Positions 54,840-64,000 of a DNA stretch of 64,000 nucleotides are shown piece after piece. Origin of the DNA: Citrobacter youngae (GTDB taxonomy: Bacteria; Pseudomonadota; Gammaproteobacteria; Enterobacterales; Enterobacteriaceae). The DNA is taken from NCBI RefSeq assembly GCF_003818115.1, contig NZ_RPOI01000023.1, positions 62,001 to 126,000 on the forward strand, read 5' to 3'. The position numbers and the translations under genes are program-made. The notes below the pieces were generated by a model that worked only from the letters and a program-made list of their open reading frames with translations, had not been told where the DNA came from and ran no database searches. Position 1 is the stretch's first letter. Every line of letters begins with the position of its first letter.

Positions 54840-56549
54840 TTATTGCGCAGGTGGTGGTGCTGTGACTTCACTCCCTGAAACCACACCCGCCTGCATAGTC
54901 TGCGTGACCTGCTGTTTCTCCACGTTCACCGCATGCAGTTGCCCGCTGACCGTTGGCTTGAGCGGCGCATCGGCCTGAATATTGCCGCTGGCGGTAAGCT
55001 GAATATTACCATCACCGGAAAGCGGCAGTGCGGGCCAGCCCCACTGCTGCAGGATCGTCATTGGCACGCCGCGTCCGTTCAGGCTGATCTGAGCCTGGCG
55101 CTGAGGCAACTGCGAAATACTGGCAGTGGCCTCCAGCAGCCCTTTTTCCGTATAGGCGCTCAGTTCACTGATATTGATGGTGCTGTTGTTCGCCGTCAGC
55201 GCCAGCGAAGGACGACGTACATCCGTGCGGTTAAAGGTAGCAGCAGCGGCGTTGAGGGTGGCGCTCCCGCTCCAGATCCCCCACTGATTGTTCTGTACCA
55301 GCCCGAGGTTAGCGCCGTAACCGTCAAGCGCGGTGAGCTGCCACGGGAAACTCGGGTCGATATCAATTACCAGATTGCGGCTGGCGCTGAATTTCTTCAG
55401 CGTCAGGCTGTTTAGCCATGTTGGCAGAGGTTTCATCCACTGCTGCTTCCAGTTTTCCGGTAGCGTGTATTCCAGACCGGCAATAGCGGCATCATCGAGG
55501 ACCAGCGCTTTGTTGCTGCGTAGCCAGTTTCCGGATGTTCTGACCATACCGCCTTCCCAGCGGGTGGTGAACTGGCGCAGCGCAATGCCCTGTGGTGAGA
55601 ACTCGGCGTTCAGAATCGGATCGAAGAAGTGCAGAGAGCCGTAGATAAACTCGCTGGCGTTCATCGACAATTTTCCTTCCTGAGTTTGCCAGTCGTCCTT
55701 GCTGAAGGTCATGTTGCGCAAGCTCAGATCGAGATCCGTCACCGCCCAGTCAGGGCCTTGCAGACGGGCATCCGTTACTTCCAGACGACCAATTTGCAGG
55801 GAAGGAATGGTGCTTAACGGGGCAAAAAAGTCGGCCAGCGATTTGTCGCTTTGCAGCCGGATATCGTTCAGGCGCAGATTCTCCACTACCCAGCTCCCGT
55901 CGGCATTGCGTTGCGCTACGCCGGTTAATGCTCCACGCGCCACGTCTGCGCCAATATTGCTAAGCGTCACCCGGTCATGGTCAATGCTGCCTTCAATCAA
56001 GACGTTGGTGGTCGGGACATCGTTGAGCGTCAACGAACTGGCGCTGAGCTGAATTTGCGCTTTGCTGCCGAGAATTTTACCTGCTTCAGGGCTCCAGGGA
56101 ATGACGCCGCCGTTAACGCGCTGGGCGCTGAGGTTCCACTCGCTACCGGGGCTGTTAAGCGCCATATCCTGCAATTGCAGGCGATCGGCCTGAAACGGTA
56201 ACGGCGCGGTTTGCTGGGAAAGATTCAGCGTGCCGTTTTGCAACAAAATGGTGTCTACGTGCAGCGGGTCGGTGATTTGGCGGCTACTGAGTCCAATATC
56301 GACCGTTTTGGCGACCAGCGTGGCGGGCTGACCATCCCGGCCAAAGGTGACGTTTTCCAGCAGAATATGGGAAGGGGAAGAAAACCGGTGATCGATGGCA
56401 TCAAAGGCCAGATGGTAGCTGCTGTTCTGTGAAACCCAGGCACTGACGTGCTCTGCGCCCCAGCGGGTTTGCAGTAGAAAATAAAGGCCGAGGATCGCCA
56501 CTGCAAGGGCGATCAGCACGTAAAGAAGCAGCTTTCCAATAAATTTCAT
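54840..56549 (-). CDS. yicH: YicH, AsmA-family protein
   Basis: The protein starts at ATG 56549 (MKFIGKLLLYVLIALAVAIL) and is 569 residues, the length of E. coli YicH. It has an N-terminal membrane anchor and a long periplasmic part rich in beta-strands with the AsmA-like repeat pattern. AsmA-like proteins bridge inner and outer membranes and are linked to phospholipid transport; for YicH itself the role is not settled. The last residues are a Pro-rich APPPAQ. It lies behind xanP in the same direction. Confidence 0.92.
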   Translation of the reverse strand: MKFIGKLLLYVLIALAVAILGLYFLLQTRWGAEHVSAWVSQNSSYHLAFDAIDHRFSSPSHILLENVTFGRDGQPATLVAKTVDIGLSSRQITDPLHVDTILLQNGTLNLSQQTAPLPFQADRLQLQDMALNSPGSEWNLSAQRVNGGVIPWSPEAGKILGSKAQIQLSASSLTLNDVPTTNVLIEGSIDHDRVTLSNIGADVARGALTGVAQRNADGSWVVENLRLNDIRLQSDKSLADFFAPLSTIPSLQIGRLEVTDARLQGPDWAVTDLDLSLRNMTFSKDDWQTQEGKLSMNASEFIYGSLHFFDPILNAEFSPQGIALRQFTTRWEGGMVRTSGNWLRSNKALVLDDAAIAGLEYTLPENWKQQWMKPLPTWLNSLTLKKFSASRNLVIDIDPSFPWQLTALDGYGANLGLVQNNQWGIWSGSATLNAAAATFNRTDVRRPSLALTANNSTINISELSAYTEKGLLEATASISQLPQRQAQISLNGRGVPMTILQQWGWPALPLSGDGNIQLTASGNIQADAPLKPTVSGQLHAVNVEKQQVTQTMQAGVVSGSEVTAPPPAQ

Positions 56550-56636
56550 GGTCTTCCATCCCGCGAAGTGCACATAGTCAAGTTATGCACGATTTAGACG
56601 CAATGCTCAAGGCGGGAATGGTGAAAGAGCGTTACA

Positions 56637-56663
56637 GCGGCGTTGATTCAGAATCAACGCCGC
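56637..56663. other. Strong hairpin between xanP and yicH
   Basis: A perfect 12 bp stem GCGGCGTTGATT/AATCAACGCCGC with a 3 nt loop (CAG) lies 7 bp after the xanP stop. On the minus strand no T-run follows, so it may only weaken or stabilise the transcript. On the plus strand ATTTTG follows it. Confidence 0.7.
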
Positions 56664-56670
56664 ATTTTGC

Positions 56671-58062
56671 TTATTGCTTCTCTGGCGGGAACACCAGGTT
56701 CAGAACGATAGCGGTAATACCGCCTGCGGCAATGCCGGAAGAGAGCAGGTTTTTCACCCAGTCCGGGGCGAACTGCAGGATCAACGGCTGCTGGGAGACG
56801 CCCAGGCCGACGGCCAGCGACAACGCGATAATCAGAATCGCGCGGCGGTTCAGTGGCTCGCGGGACACAATACGCACGCCGGATGCGGCGATAGTACCGA
56901 ACATTACCAGCGTTGCCCCGCCCAGTACTGGCTCAGGAATATGCTGTACAAAACCGCTAACCGCCGGGAACAGGCCCAGCGCGATCAACATCAACGCCAC
57001 CACAAAACCGACGTAGCGGCTGGCAACGCCCGTTAATTGAATAACCCCGTTGTTCTGCCCAAAACAGGAGTTCGGGAAGGTGTTGAACACAGCGGAAACA
57101 AACGAGTTCAGACCGTTCGCCAGCACGCCGCCTTTCAGGCGTTTCATATACAGCGGACCAGAAACCGGCTGCTCGGAGACATCAGAGGTGGCCGTAATAT
57201 CGCCGATGGTTTCCAGCGAGGTGATCATAAAGACCAGCATCAGCGGCAGCAGTAAACTCCAGTCGATACCCAGGCCATAATACAGCGGCGTTGGCACCAT
57301 TAGCAGGTCCTGGCTTACCGGTGCGGTATTTTGCGGCAGCATGTCCATAAACCAGGCCAGCAGATAGCCTGCCGCCATCGCAATCACCAATGACGCAACA
57401 CGCAGGTAAGGATTGCGTTGACGGTTAAGCAGGATGATTAGTGCCAGCACCACGCCTGCCAACAGTAAATTTTTCGGTGCACCAAAGGTGTTGTCGCTCA
57501 TTGCGGCATAGCCACCACCAATCGATGTCAGACCCACCTGAATCAGCGACAGGCCGATAATCATCACCACCACGCCTGAGACCAATGGGGTAATGATCCG
57601 CCGCGCCAGATGCAGTACGCGTGAGATAACCATCTCGGTGCAGCTTGCCAGCATCAGCGTACCGAACAGCGCCGCCATCATGGTTGGGACATCTGCGCCA
57701 CCGGTTTTTAGCGCCGTACCGCCCATAATCAGTGGCGCAACAAAGTTAAAGCTGGTGCCCTGAATGGATAGCAGCCCTGAGCCTACCGGCCCCCAGGCTT
57801 TGATCTGAATGATAGAAGCTACGCCGGAGGCGAACAGCGACATACTGATAATGTGTTGAGTATCCTGAGCCGGTAAACCAAGCGCCTGGCAAATTAACAG
57901 AGCGGGAGTAATTACCGCGACGAACATGGCCAACAGATGCTGACAGGCGGCAAACAAGGTCTGGGCTAACGGGGGGCGATCTTCAAGACGGTAAATCAGT
58001 TCACTGTTGTGAGTCTGCGCAACCGGTTGCGCATTTGTTGACTCTACGGCGTTAACGGACAT
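56671..58062 (-). CDS. xanP: XanP xanthine:proton symporter (NCS2)
   Basis: The 463-residue protein starts [14 protein letters not shown] at ATG 58062 and matches E. coli XanP almost throughout. The NCS2 signature is seen in [20 protein letters not shown] and the substrate region [20 protein letters not shown]. It has about 14 membrane segments. It imports xanthine. A PurR-type operator lies 55 bp upstream. The frame extends to 58077, but the E. coli start fits 58062. Confidence 0.95.
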   Translation of the reverse strand: MSVNAVESTNAQPVAQTHNSELIYRLEDRPPLAQTLFAACQHLLAMFVAVITPALLICQALGLPAQDTQHIISMSLFASGVASIIQIKAWGPVGSGLLSIQGTSFNFVAPLIMGGTALKTGGADVPTMMAALFGTLMLASCTEMVISRVLHLARRIITPLVSGVVVMIIGLSLIQVGLTSIGGGYAAMSDNTFGAPKNLLLAGVVLALIILLNRQRNPYLRVASLVIAMAAGYLLAWFMDMLPQNTAPVSQDLLMVPTPLYYGLGIDWSLLLPLMLVFMITSLETIGDITATSDVSEQPVSGPLYMKRLKGGVLANGLNSFVSAVFNTFPNSCFGQNNGVIQLTGVASRYVGFVVALMLIALGLFPAVSGFVQHIPEPVLGGATLVMFGTIAASGVRIVSREPLNRRAILIIALSLAVGLGVSQQPLILQFAPDWVKNLLSSGIAAGGITAIVLNLVFPPEKQ

Positions 58063-58116
58063 CAGAGGCAATCCCATGGTGGAAAAGCGGTGATTTTATC
58101 TGACCAGGGCAGAAAA

Positions 58117-58128
58117 GCAAACGTTTGC
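58117..58128 (-). promoter_or_regulatory. PurR-type operator upstream of xanP
   Basis: GCAAACGTTTGC is a perfect 12 bp palindrome identical to the core of the PurR box (ACGCAAACGTTTGCGT class). It lies 55 bp ahead of xanP and 160 bp ahead of gltS. Purine transport genes are typical PurR targets, so repression of xanP by PurR with hypoxanthine or guanine is likely. The assignment rests on the motif alone. Confidence 0.75.
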
Positions 58129-58287
58129 TAGCAGGTGTTTTTAATATTTAAAACGGATAAACAAACATTTTTATATAACTTTTCATCATTTTCTGCTTAA
58201 AATCCACCCCGAAAACTCAATAAGAGCTAAAAATCGGTCTGGAATGCATCGTGCGTGATTGTGCTAAACGCACTAATGGAGCTGTAA

Positions 58288-59493
58288 ATGTTTTATCTCG
58301 ATACGTTATCAACGCTGGTTGCGGCAACCCTTGTGTTGCTGCTGGGACGTAAGCTCGTCCAGTCTGTTTCCTTCCTGAAAAAATACACCATTCCCGAACC
58401 CGTAGCGGGCGGCCTGCTGGTGGCGATTGCGCTGCTGGTGCTGAAAAAAAGCATGGGTTGGGAAGTTAACTTCGATATGACCCTGCGTGATCCGTTGATG
58501 CTGGCCTTCTTCGCCACTATCGGTCTGAACGCCAATATCGCAAGTTTGCGTGCTGGCGGCCGCGTGGTGGGTATTTTTCTGATTGTGGTTGTTGGCCTGT
58601 TGCTGATGCAAAACGCAATCGGTATTGGTATGGCGACCCTGCTGGGTCTGGACCCGCTGATGGGTCTGATCGCTGGCTCGATCACCCTCTCTGGTGGACA
58701 TGGAACCGGGGCAGCATGGAGCAAGCTGTTTATTGAACGTTATGGCTTCACCAATGCGACTGAAGTGGCGATGGCTTGCGCAACGTTTGGCCTGGTGCTG
58801 GGTGGGCTGATTGGCGGTCCGGTGGCGCGCTATCTGGTCAAACACTCCACCACGCCAGACGGTATGCCGGACGATCAGGCTGTGCCGACCGCATTTGAAA
58901 AGCCGGACGTTGGGCGCATGATCACCTCACTGGTGTTGATTGAAACCATCGCGCTGATCGCTATCTGTCTGACGGTGGGTAAAATCGTTGCGCAAATGCT
59001 GGTTGGAACGGTGCTGGAACTGCCGACCTTCGTTTGCGTGCTGTTTGTTGGGGTGATCCTCAGTAACGGTCTGGCACTACTGGGCTTTTATCGGGTGTTC
59101 GAGCGTGCGGTTTCTGTGCTGGGTAACGTTAGCCTGTCGCTGTTCCTGGCGATGGCGCTGATGAGCCTGAAGCTGTGGGAGCTGGCTTCTCTGGCCTTGC
59201 CGATGCTGGCAATCCTGGTTGTGCAGACCATTTTCATGGCGCTGTATGCGATATTCGTTACCTGGCGCATGATGGGTAAGAACTACGATGCCGCTGTGCT
59301 GGCTGCCGGACACTGCGGTTTTGGCCTCGGCGCGACGCCGACGGCGATTGCCAACATGCAGGCGATTACCGAACGCTTTGGGCCATCCCATATGGCGTTT
59401 CTGGTGGTGCCGATGGTGGGGGCATTCTTTATCGATATCGTCAACGCACTGGTGATTAAGCTGTATCTGCTGTTACCGATTTTTGCGCAATAA
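58288..59493 (+). CDS. gltS: GltS sodium:glutamate symporter
   Basis: The 401-residue protein matches E. coli GltS (ESS family): MFYLDTLSTLVAATLVLLLG, SGGHGTGAAWSKLF in the first re-entrant loop, and HCGFGLGATPTAIANMQAIT in the second. It takes up glutamate with sodium. It is divergent from xanP. Confidence 0.96.
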   Translation: MFYLDTLSTLVAATLVLLLGRKLVQSVSFLKKYTIPEPVAGGLLVAIALLVLKKSMGWEVNFDMTLRDPLMLAFFATIGLNANIASLRAGGRVVGIFLIVVVGLLLMQNAIGIGMATLLGLDPLMGLIAGSITLSGGHGTGAAWSKLFIERYGFTNATEVAMACATFGLVLGGLIGGPVARYLVKHSTTPDGMPDDQAVPTAFEKPDVGRMITSLVLIETIALIAICLTVGKIVAQMLVGTVLELPTFVCVLFVGVILSNGLALLGFYRVFERAVSVLGNVSLSLFLAMALMSLKLWELASLALPMLAILVVQTIFMALYAIFVTWRMMGKNYDAAVLAAGHCGFGLGATPTAIANMQAITERFGPSHMAFLVVPMVGAFFIDIVNALVIKLYLLLPIFAQ

Positions 59494-59535
59494 CGGCTGT
59501 GCGGCGGGGTAACATCCGCCGCCGCTATGAATCGA

Positions 59536-61617
59536 CTATGCGTTGGAGTAGCGTTCGGTTTCCGGCATCCAGCGCTCTATTAGCGCCACGGCCTGTTGCG
59601 GATAACGTTCGTGAATATGGCGAGCAATGCGCTGAACTTCCGGGATAATCGCCTGATCACGCAGTAAATCTGCGACCTTGAATTCTGCCGTTCCGGTCTG
59701 GCGAGTACCTAACAGCTCGCCGGGGCCGCGGATCTCTAAATCTTTTTGCGCAATCACGAATCCGTCGTTGCTGTCGCGCAGAACCTGCAGGCGTTTTTGC
59801 GCAGTTTTTGACAGCGGTGATTTGTACAGCAGGACGCAGTGGGAGGCCACCGCGCCACGACCTACGCGGCCACGTAGTTGATGCAGCTGGGCCAGGCCCA
59901 GGCGCTCCGGGTTTTCAATAATCATCAGGCTGGCGTTTGGCACGTCCACGCCCACTTCAATCACCGTGGTGGCAACCAACAGATGCAGTTCACCCTGCTT
60001 AAAGGCCGCCATTACTGACTGCTTCTCGGCGGGCTTCATACGGCCGTGTACCAGGCCAATATTGAGTTCTGGCAGCGCAATCTTAAGCTCTTCCCACGTT
60101 GCTTCTGCTGCCTGAGCTTCTAACAGATCAGACTCTTCAATCAGCGTACAGACCCAGTATGCCTGGCGCGCTTCGTGGGTACAGGCGTTGCGCACGCGAT
60201 CAATAATATCGCTGCGGCGGGTATCCGGAATGGCGACCGTGGTGACCGGCGTACGTCCCGGAGGCAGTTCGTCAATGACCGATGTGTCGAGGTCAGCATA
60301 GGCCGTCATCGCCAGGGTGCGCGGAATCGGCGTGGCGGTCATGATGAGCTGGTGCGGGTGGAAACCCTGCTGCTGACCTTTTTCCCACAGCGCCAGACGT
60401 TGATGCACCCCGAAGCGGTGCTGTTCGTCGATGATAACCAGTGCCAGACCGTTGAACTGAACCTGTTCCTGGAAAATTGCATGAGTACCGACAATCATCT
60501 GCACCTGACCGCTGGCGATGGCTTCCTGTTGCGCCAGACGCGCTTTGCCTTTCTGTTTGCCCGCCAGCCAGCCCACTTCAACGCCCAGTGGCGCGAACCA
60601 GCTGCGGAAGTTATTCGCATGTTGTTCAGCCAATAATTCGGTGGGGGCCATCAGCGCAACCTGCTTACCATGTGCGATAGCTCGCAGGGCGGCTAACGCT
60701 GCAACCAGGGTTTTACCGGAGCCGACATCGCCCTGCACCAGGCGCATCATCGGCACATCCAGCGCCATGTCGCGTTCTATCTCCGCGGTGACGCGAGCTT
60801 GCGCGCCAGTAGGTTTGAACGGCAATGCTGCCAACAGCTTATCTTTTAGCGCGTTGTTAGCACTTAACGGCTGGGCATGAAAACGCTGCGCCCCGGCGCG
60901 TAATGCCAGCATGCTGAGGTTATGTGCGAGCAGTTCTTCGAGAATCAGACGTCGCTGCGCCGGATGTTGTCCTGTTTCCAGATCGCTGAGTTGCAGCGAC
61001 GGTGGGGGGCGGTGCAACGTGCGCAGTGCTTCGGGCAGGCTCATCATGCCCTGTAACAGCTCTGGTGGCAGCAGTTCGGCAATGGCGCAGGTATCGAGCA
61101 GATCCAGTGCCTGATCGGTCAGCTTGCGCAGCGTGGCCTGCTTCACGCCTTCGGTTGTCGGGTAAACCGGAGTGAGAGTTTCCTGCAATTCCGGCGTGCT
61201 GAGATCGCCCTGCACGCGGTATTCCGGGTGGATCATCTCTGCGCCGTATTTCCCGCGTTTGGCTTCGCCATAGGCCAGTACCCGACGCCCGGTGGCGAGA
61301 CTGTTTTTCATTGCTGCGCTGAAATTGAAAAAGCGCATGGTGAGAATGCCGGAACCATCGCTGATCTGACAGGTCATCATCCGGCGACCGCCGAAGGTGA
61401 TATTGCAGTTCAGCACTTCGCCTTCAACGGTGGCATAGACGCCCGGCAGCAGTTCGCCAATTGGGTACAGATGGGTACGGTCTTCGTAACGCAGGGGGAG
61501 GTGTAGCAGGAGGTCCTGTACGGTGTGCAGGCCAATTTTCGCCAGTTTACTGCTTTGCGCTGCGCCAACGCCGGTCAGAGAGTTGAGTGGGATGGCATCC
61601 AGTAAACGGCCTTTCAT
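59536..61617 (-). CDS. recG: RecG ATP-dependent DNA helicase
   Basis: The 693-residue protein has the length of E. coli RecG. An N-terminal wedge/OB domain (about 1-180) is followed by helicase motifs Ia (LVQGDVGSGKTLVAALAALR, Walker A), II (VIIDEQHRFG), III (TATPIPRTL) and VI (QLRGRVGRG). It remodels stalled replication forks and Holliday junctions. The start is ATG 61617 (MKGRLLDAIPL); the frame extends into trmH. The gap to trmH is 5 bp, so they form an operon. Confidence 0.97.
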   Translation of the reverse strand: MKGRLLDAIPLNSLTGVGAAQSSKLAKIGLHTVQDLLLHLPLRYEDRTHLYPIGELLPGVYATVEGEVLNCNITFGGRRMMTCQISDGSGILTMRFFNFSAAMKNSLATGRRVLAYGEAKRGKYGAEMIHPEYRVQGDLSTPELQETLTPVYPTTEGVKQATLRKLTDQALDLLDTCAIAELLPPELLQGMMSLPEALRTLHRPPPSLQLSDLETGQHPAQRRLILEELLAHNLSMLALRAGAQRFHAQPLSANNALKDKLLAALPFKPTGAQARVTAEIERDMALDVPMMRLVQGDVGSGKTLVAALAALRAIAHGKQVALMAPTELLAEQHANNFRSWFAPLGVEVGWLAGKQKGKARLAQQEAIASGQVQMIVGTHAIFQEQVQFNGLALVIIDEQHRFGVHQRLALWEKGQQQGFHPHQLIMTATPIPRTLAMTAYADLDTSVIDELPPGRTPVTTVAIPDTRRSDIIDRVRNACTHEARQAYWVCTLIEESDLLEAQAAEATWEELKIALPELNIGLVHGRMKPAEKQSVMAAFKQGELHLLVATTVIEVGVDVPNASLMIIENPERLGLAQLHQLRGRVGRGAVASHCVLLYKSPLSKTAQKRLQVLRDSNDGFVIAQKDLEIRGPGELLGTRQTGTAEFKVADLLRDQAIIPEVQRIARHIHERYPQQAVALIERWMPETERYSNA

Positions 61618-61622
61618 CGCGT

Positions 61623-62312
61623 TTATCTCGCAGACTGCATAGTGGCCCACCACGTTGCATCGGCTTCAATTTCGCCCTGCGTGTTTACGTGAGGGTAGGG
61701 AAGGCCTTTGCGCTTAGCGACATTCGCCAGCACCGGATAGCCGCCTTCAAACAGTAAGCGCTGCTGCTCGTCTTGTGGCAGCATGCTGTTTTCTCGTCGG
61801 TACATCCCAGCGTTTTGCCGCTGGCGCTGTGCTTCGTACAGAATCAGCGCGGAGGCGACCGAAACGTTCAGCGACTGCACCATGCCAGTCATGGGAATGA
61901 TGATGTCCTGATCAGCCAGATCCAACGCTTCCTGAGTGATGCCGGTTTTCTCCTGGCCCATCAGGATGCAGGTGGGACGCGTGTAATCAATCTCGCGAAA
62001 ATCCACGGCTTTATCTGACAGATGGGTTGCCAGGACCTGCATGCCCTGGCTTTTTAAATGTGTGACCGCATCGCCAATGGTAAGGTGAGTTTTCACCTGC
62101 ACCCAACTGTTGCTGCCTGCGGCAGAAGAGGCCATGGTGCGCATACGACTACCCGGCCAGACGGCGTGGACTTCATGCACGCCGACCGCATCTGCAGTAC
62201 GAATAATCGCAGAAACGTTATGAGGTTTGTGAACCTGCTCCATGCAGACGGTCAGATCGGGCTGACGACGTGCGAGCATCTCGCGGATACGTGCATAGCG
62301 CTGTTCATTCAT
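61623..62312 (-). CDS. trmH: TrmH tRNA (guanosine-18 2'-O) methyltransferase
   Basis: The 229-residue SPOUT methyltransferase matches E. coli TrmH: motif 1 NVSAIIRTADAVGVHEVH, motif 2 LMGQEKTGI, motif 3 IPMTGMVQSLNVSVASALIL with the trefoil knot. It methylates G18 of tRNAs. The start is ATG 62312 (MNEQRYARIREML). In E. coli trmH directly follows spoT; here an ERIC lies between them, and its end supplies the AAGGA ribosome site of trmH. Confidence 0.95.
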   Translation of the reverse strand: MNEQRYARIREMLARRQPDLTVCMEQVHKPHNVSAIIRTADAVGVHEVHAVWPGSRMRTMASSAAGSNSWVQVKTHLTIGDAVTHLKSQGMQVLATHLSDKAVDFREIDYTRPTCILMGQEKTGITQEALDLADQDIIIPMTGMVQSLNVSVASALILYEAQRQRQNAGMYRRENSMLPQDEQQRLLFEGGYPVLANVAKRKGLPYPHVNTQGEIEADATWWATMQSAR

Positions 62313-62324
62313 ATACACATCATC

Positions 62325-62437
62325 CTTCAAATTGCCTCGGCGTTAGCTGCTCTCACTCACCCCAATCACGTACTTTAGTACGCTCATGGGGATTCATTCG
62401 TTTGCCGCCTTGATGCAATTCGAATGATTTCGTGTAG
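62325..62437. repeat. ERIC element between spoT and trmH
   Basis: The plus strand reads TTCAAATTGC ... CACTCACCCCAATCACGTAC ... CATGGGGATTCATTCGTTTG ... GCCTTGATGCAATTCGAATG, which follows the ERIC consensus end to end in the orientation opposite to the copy at 48605. It fills nearly all of the 129 bp gap between the spoT stop and the trmH start. Confidence 0.87.
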
Positions 62438-62441
62438 AAAA

Positions 62442-64000
62442 TTAGTTTCGGTTACGGGTGACTTTTATCACGTCCGGCATGACGCGAATTTTGCGCATGA
62501 TATTCGCCAGGTGCACGCGATCGCGAGCGGTCAGGCGAATAAAGGCGCTATAAACGCGGCCATCTTTCTCTTCCGTATTCAAACTTTGAATATTGGAGGT
62601 GGTCGTGTTAATTGCCGCCGTCAGGTTCGCCAGAGCACCCTGGTGGTTAAACATATCCACCTTAATCTCGGTGATGAATTCCTGCTCTGTTTCTTTATCC
62701 CATTCCACCGCCATAAATTTCTCTGGCTCTTTCTGGTAGCCACGAATATTACGGCAGGACTCATGGTGAATCACCAGACCTTTGCCCGGACTGACGTGGG
62801 CAATGATGGGATCGCCTGGAATTGGACGGCAGCATTTCGCGAAGGTGATCAGCACGCCGTCTGCGCCTTTGATCGGCAGATGACCATGGCCAGATTGTGC
62901 TGGGACGTTCGCTGTTGCTTCGCCCTGCTGGAGGTTTTTCGCTACCACCACGCTCATGGCGTTACCCAGACCGATTTCTGCGAGCAGATCGTCAAGCGTG
63001 GCGAGCTTCATGCGCTCAAGCTCACGCTGGATGCTCTCTGGCGGGATCTCAGCCAGTTTACGGCTACCGCCCAGTGCATGGTTGAGCAGTCGACGACCCA
63101 GACTCACGGAATCATCGCGCTTGAGGTTTTTCAGCAACTGGCGAATTTTGGCGCGCGCTTTCGAACTGACGACGAAGTTGAGCCATGCTGCATTCGGGCG
63201 CGCACCCGGGGCGGTAATAATCTCAACTGTCTGACCGCTAAAGAGCGGTTGTGAAAGCGGGTAAGGCTGTCTGTCGACGCGCGCGCCGACGCAGGCGTGA
63301 CCGATATCGGTATGCACGGCGTAGGCGAAGTCGACAGGCGTTGCACCAGCGGGCAGTTCGACAATGCGCCCTTCCGGTGTGAAAACATAAATCTCATCCG
63401 GGAAGAGATCAGATTTGACGCTTTCAATAAATTCAAATGAGCTACCGGCGCTCTGCTGCAGTTCCAGCAGGCTTTGCATCCAGCGCTGAGCGCGGATTTG
63501 CGCAGTGGTGCTGCTTTCGCCGCCGTGTTCTTTGTAAGCCCAGTGCGCTGCGACACCCATCTCTGCCATCTGGTCCATGTCTTCAGTACGAATCTGTACT
63601 TCAACCGGAACGCCGTGAGGGCCGATCATTGAGGTGTGCAAAGACTGATATCCGTTCGCTTTTGGAATGGCGATATAGTCTTTCACGCGACCAGGACGTG
63701 GTTTGTACAGGCTATGCATCTGGCCGAGTACGCGATAGCAGGTATCGGAATCATGAACGATAACGCGAAAAGCGTAGATATCCATGATGGAGTGAAAACG
63801 CTGCTCTTTGAGCACCATTTTGCAGTAGATAGAGTACAGGTGCTTCTCACGCCCGCTTACGCGACACGGAATGCCTGCCTCTTGCAAACGCCCTTCGATT
63901 TCCGAGAGGATTTTTTGGATCATCTCTTTACGGTTACCGCGAGCGGCTTTAACCACTTCTTTAATCACGCGATAGCGGTTCGGGTACAGCGCTTCAAAAC
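62442..64000 (-). CDS. spoT: SpoT bifunctional (p)ppGpp synthetase/hydrolase (partial)
   Basis: The frame is open from the right edge to a TAA at 62442 and holds the last 519 residues of SpoT, starting FEALYPNRYRVIKEVVKAAR. It contains the weak synthetase domain (REKHLYSIYCKM, DIYAFRVIVHDSDTCYRVLG, NGYQSLHTSMIG), the TGS domain (DEIYVFTPEGRIVELPAGAT), the helical and zinc-finger-like region (ITFAKCCRPIPGD) and the C-terminal ACT domain (NHQGALANLTAAINTTTSNI). The N-terminal hydrolase domain lies beyond the window. It balances ppGpp in response to carbon, iron and fatty acid stress. Confidence 0.96.
   Translation of the reverse strand, partial: FEALYPNRYRVIKEVVKAARGNRKEMIQKILSEIEGRLQEAGIPCRVSGREKHLYSIYCKMVLKEQRFHSIMDIYAFRVIVHDSDTCYRVLGQMHSLYKPRPGRVKDYIAIPKANGYQSLHTSMIGPHGVPVEVQIRTEDMDQMAEMGVAAHWAYKEHGGESSTTAQIRAQRWMQSLLELQQSAGSSFEFIESVKSDLFPDEIYVFTPEGRIVELPAGATPVDFAYAVHTDIGHACVGARVDRQPYPLSQPLFSGQTVEIITAPGARPNAAWLNFVVSSKARAKIRQLLKNLKRDDSVSLGRRLLNHALGGSRKLAEIPPESIQRELERMKLATLDDLLAEIGLGNAMSVVVAKNLQQGEATANVPAQSGHGHLPIKGADGVLITFAKCCRPIPGDPIIAHVSPGKGLVIHHESCRNIRGYQKEPEKFMAVEWDKETEQEFITEIKVDMFNHQGALANLTAAINTTTSNIQSLNTEEKDGRVYSAFIRLTARDRVHLANIMRKIRVMPDVIKVTRNRN

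Noticed and set aside
56637-56663. xanP rho-independent terminator
   Set aside because: The stem is perfect but no T-run follows on the minus strand, so I list it only as a hairpin.

Overview
This is chromosomal DNA from an enterobacterium. The core gene order follows the 81-83 min region of Escherichia coli read backwards: yidG-yidF, emrD, tisB/istR, ivbL-ilvBN, uhpABCT, yicN, nepI, yicS, nlpA, yicL, selC, yicJ, yicI, yicH, xanP, gltS, recG, trmH, spoT. Into this frame are set genes I associate with Salmonella and Citrobacter rather than K-12: a dsd cluster beside emrD, the D-glucosaminate (dga) PTS operon, and a marT/fidL-like pair with an autotransporter next to selC. The mgtCB genes of Salmonella SPI-3 are missing. 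A Citrobacter (C. freundii group) is my best guess; this is inference from protein similarity and synteny, not a search.

Region 1 (1-8 kb): end of yidG, short yidF, D-serine detoxification (dsdA, dsdX, divergent dsdC), a secreted GH5-like protein, the efflux gene emrD, and an EamA-type transporter gene broken by a frameshift. Region 2 (7.9-16 kb): the SOS-controlled tisB/IstR-1 toxin-antitoxin locus, the valine/leucine-attenuated ivbL-ilvBN operon, and the hexose-phosphate uptake system uhpABCT. Region 3 (16-21.7 kb): a LysR regulator, yicN, an SRPBCC protein with a palindrome over its start, the purine nucleoside exporter nepI, a GH1 6-phospho-beta-glucosidase, yicS and a GNAT acetyltransferase. 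Region 4 (21.8-29.2 kb): the LevR-like activator dgaR, a clear sigma-54 promoter and dgaABCDEF, a complete route for uptake and breakdown of D-glucosaminate.

Region 5 (29.3-44.3 kb) is the accessory part: an Rpn-family nuclease, nlpA, yicL, a small oxidoreductase/monooxygenase operon with a LysR regulator, a C69 dipeptidase, a ToxR/CadC-like regulator with a FidL-like partner, an AT-rich divergent region, a LuxR-type regulator, a 933-residue autotransporter, a small secreted-protein/Rap1a-like pair, a small unknown ORF, symE with a probable SymR antisense RNA, a small ribbon-helix-helix-like protein with two palindromic operator candidates, and a broken DUF6680 gene. It ends at the 3' side of selC, the tRNA used as integration site by SPI-3 and other islands; I see no integrase.

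Region 6 (44.3-64 kb): yicJ-yicI (alpha-xyloside uptake and hydrolysis), an ERIC element, a complete PRD-regulated operon with a fructose-family PTS, two class II aldolases and a D-lyxose isomerase-like protein, then the conserved yicH, xanP (with a PurR-type operator), gltS and the recG-trmH-spoT block, where an ERIC element sits between spoT and trmH. spoT runs off the right edge. The least characterised systems here are the two-aldolase PTS operon and the selC-adjacent regulator/autotransporter cluster.
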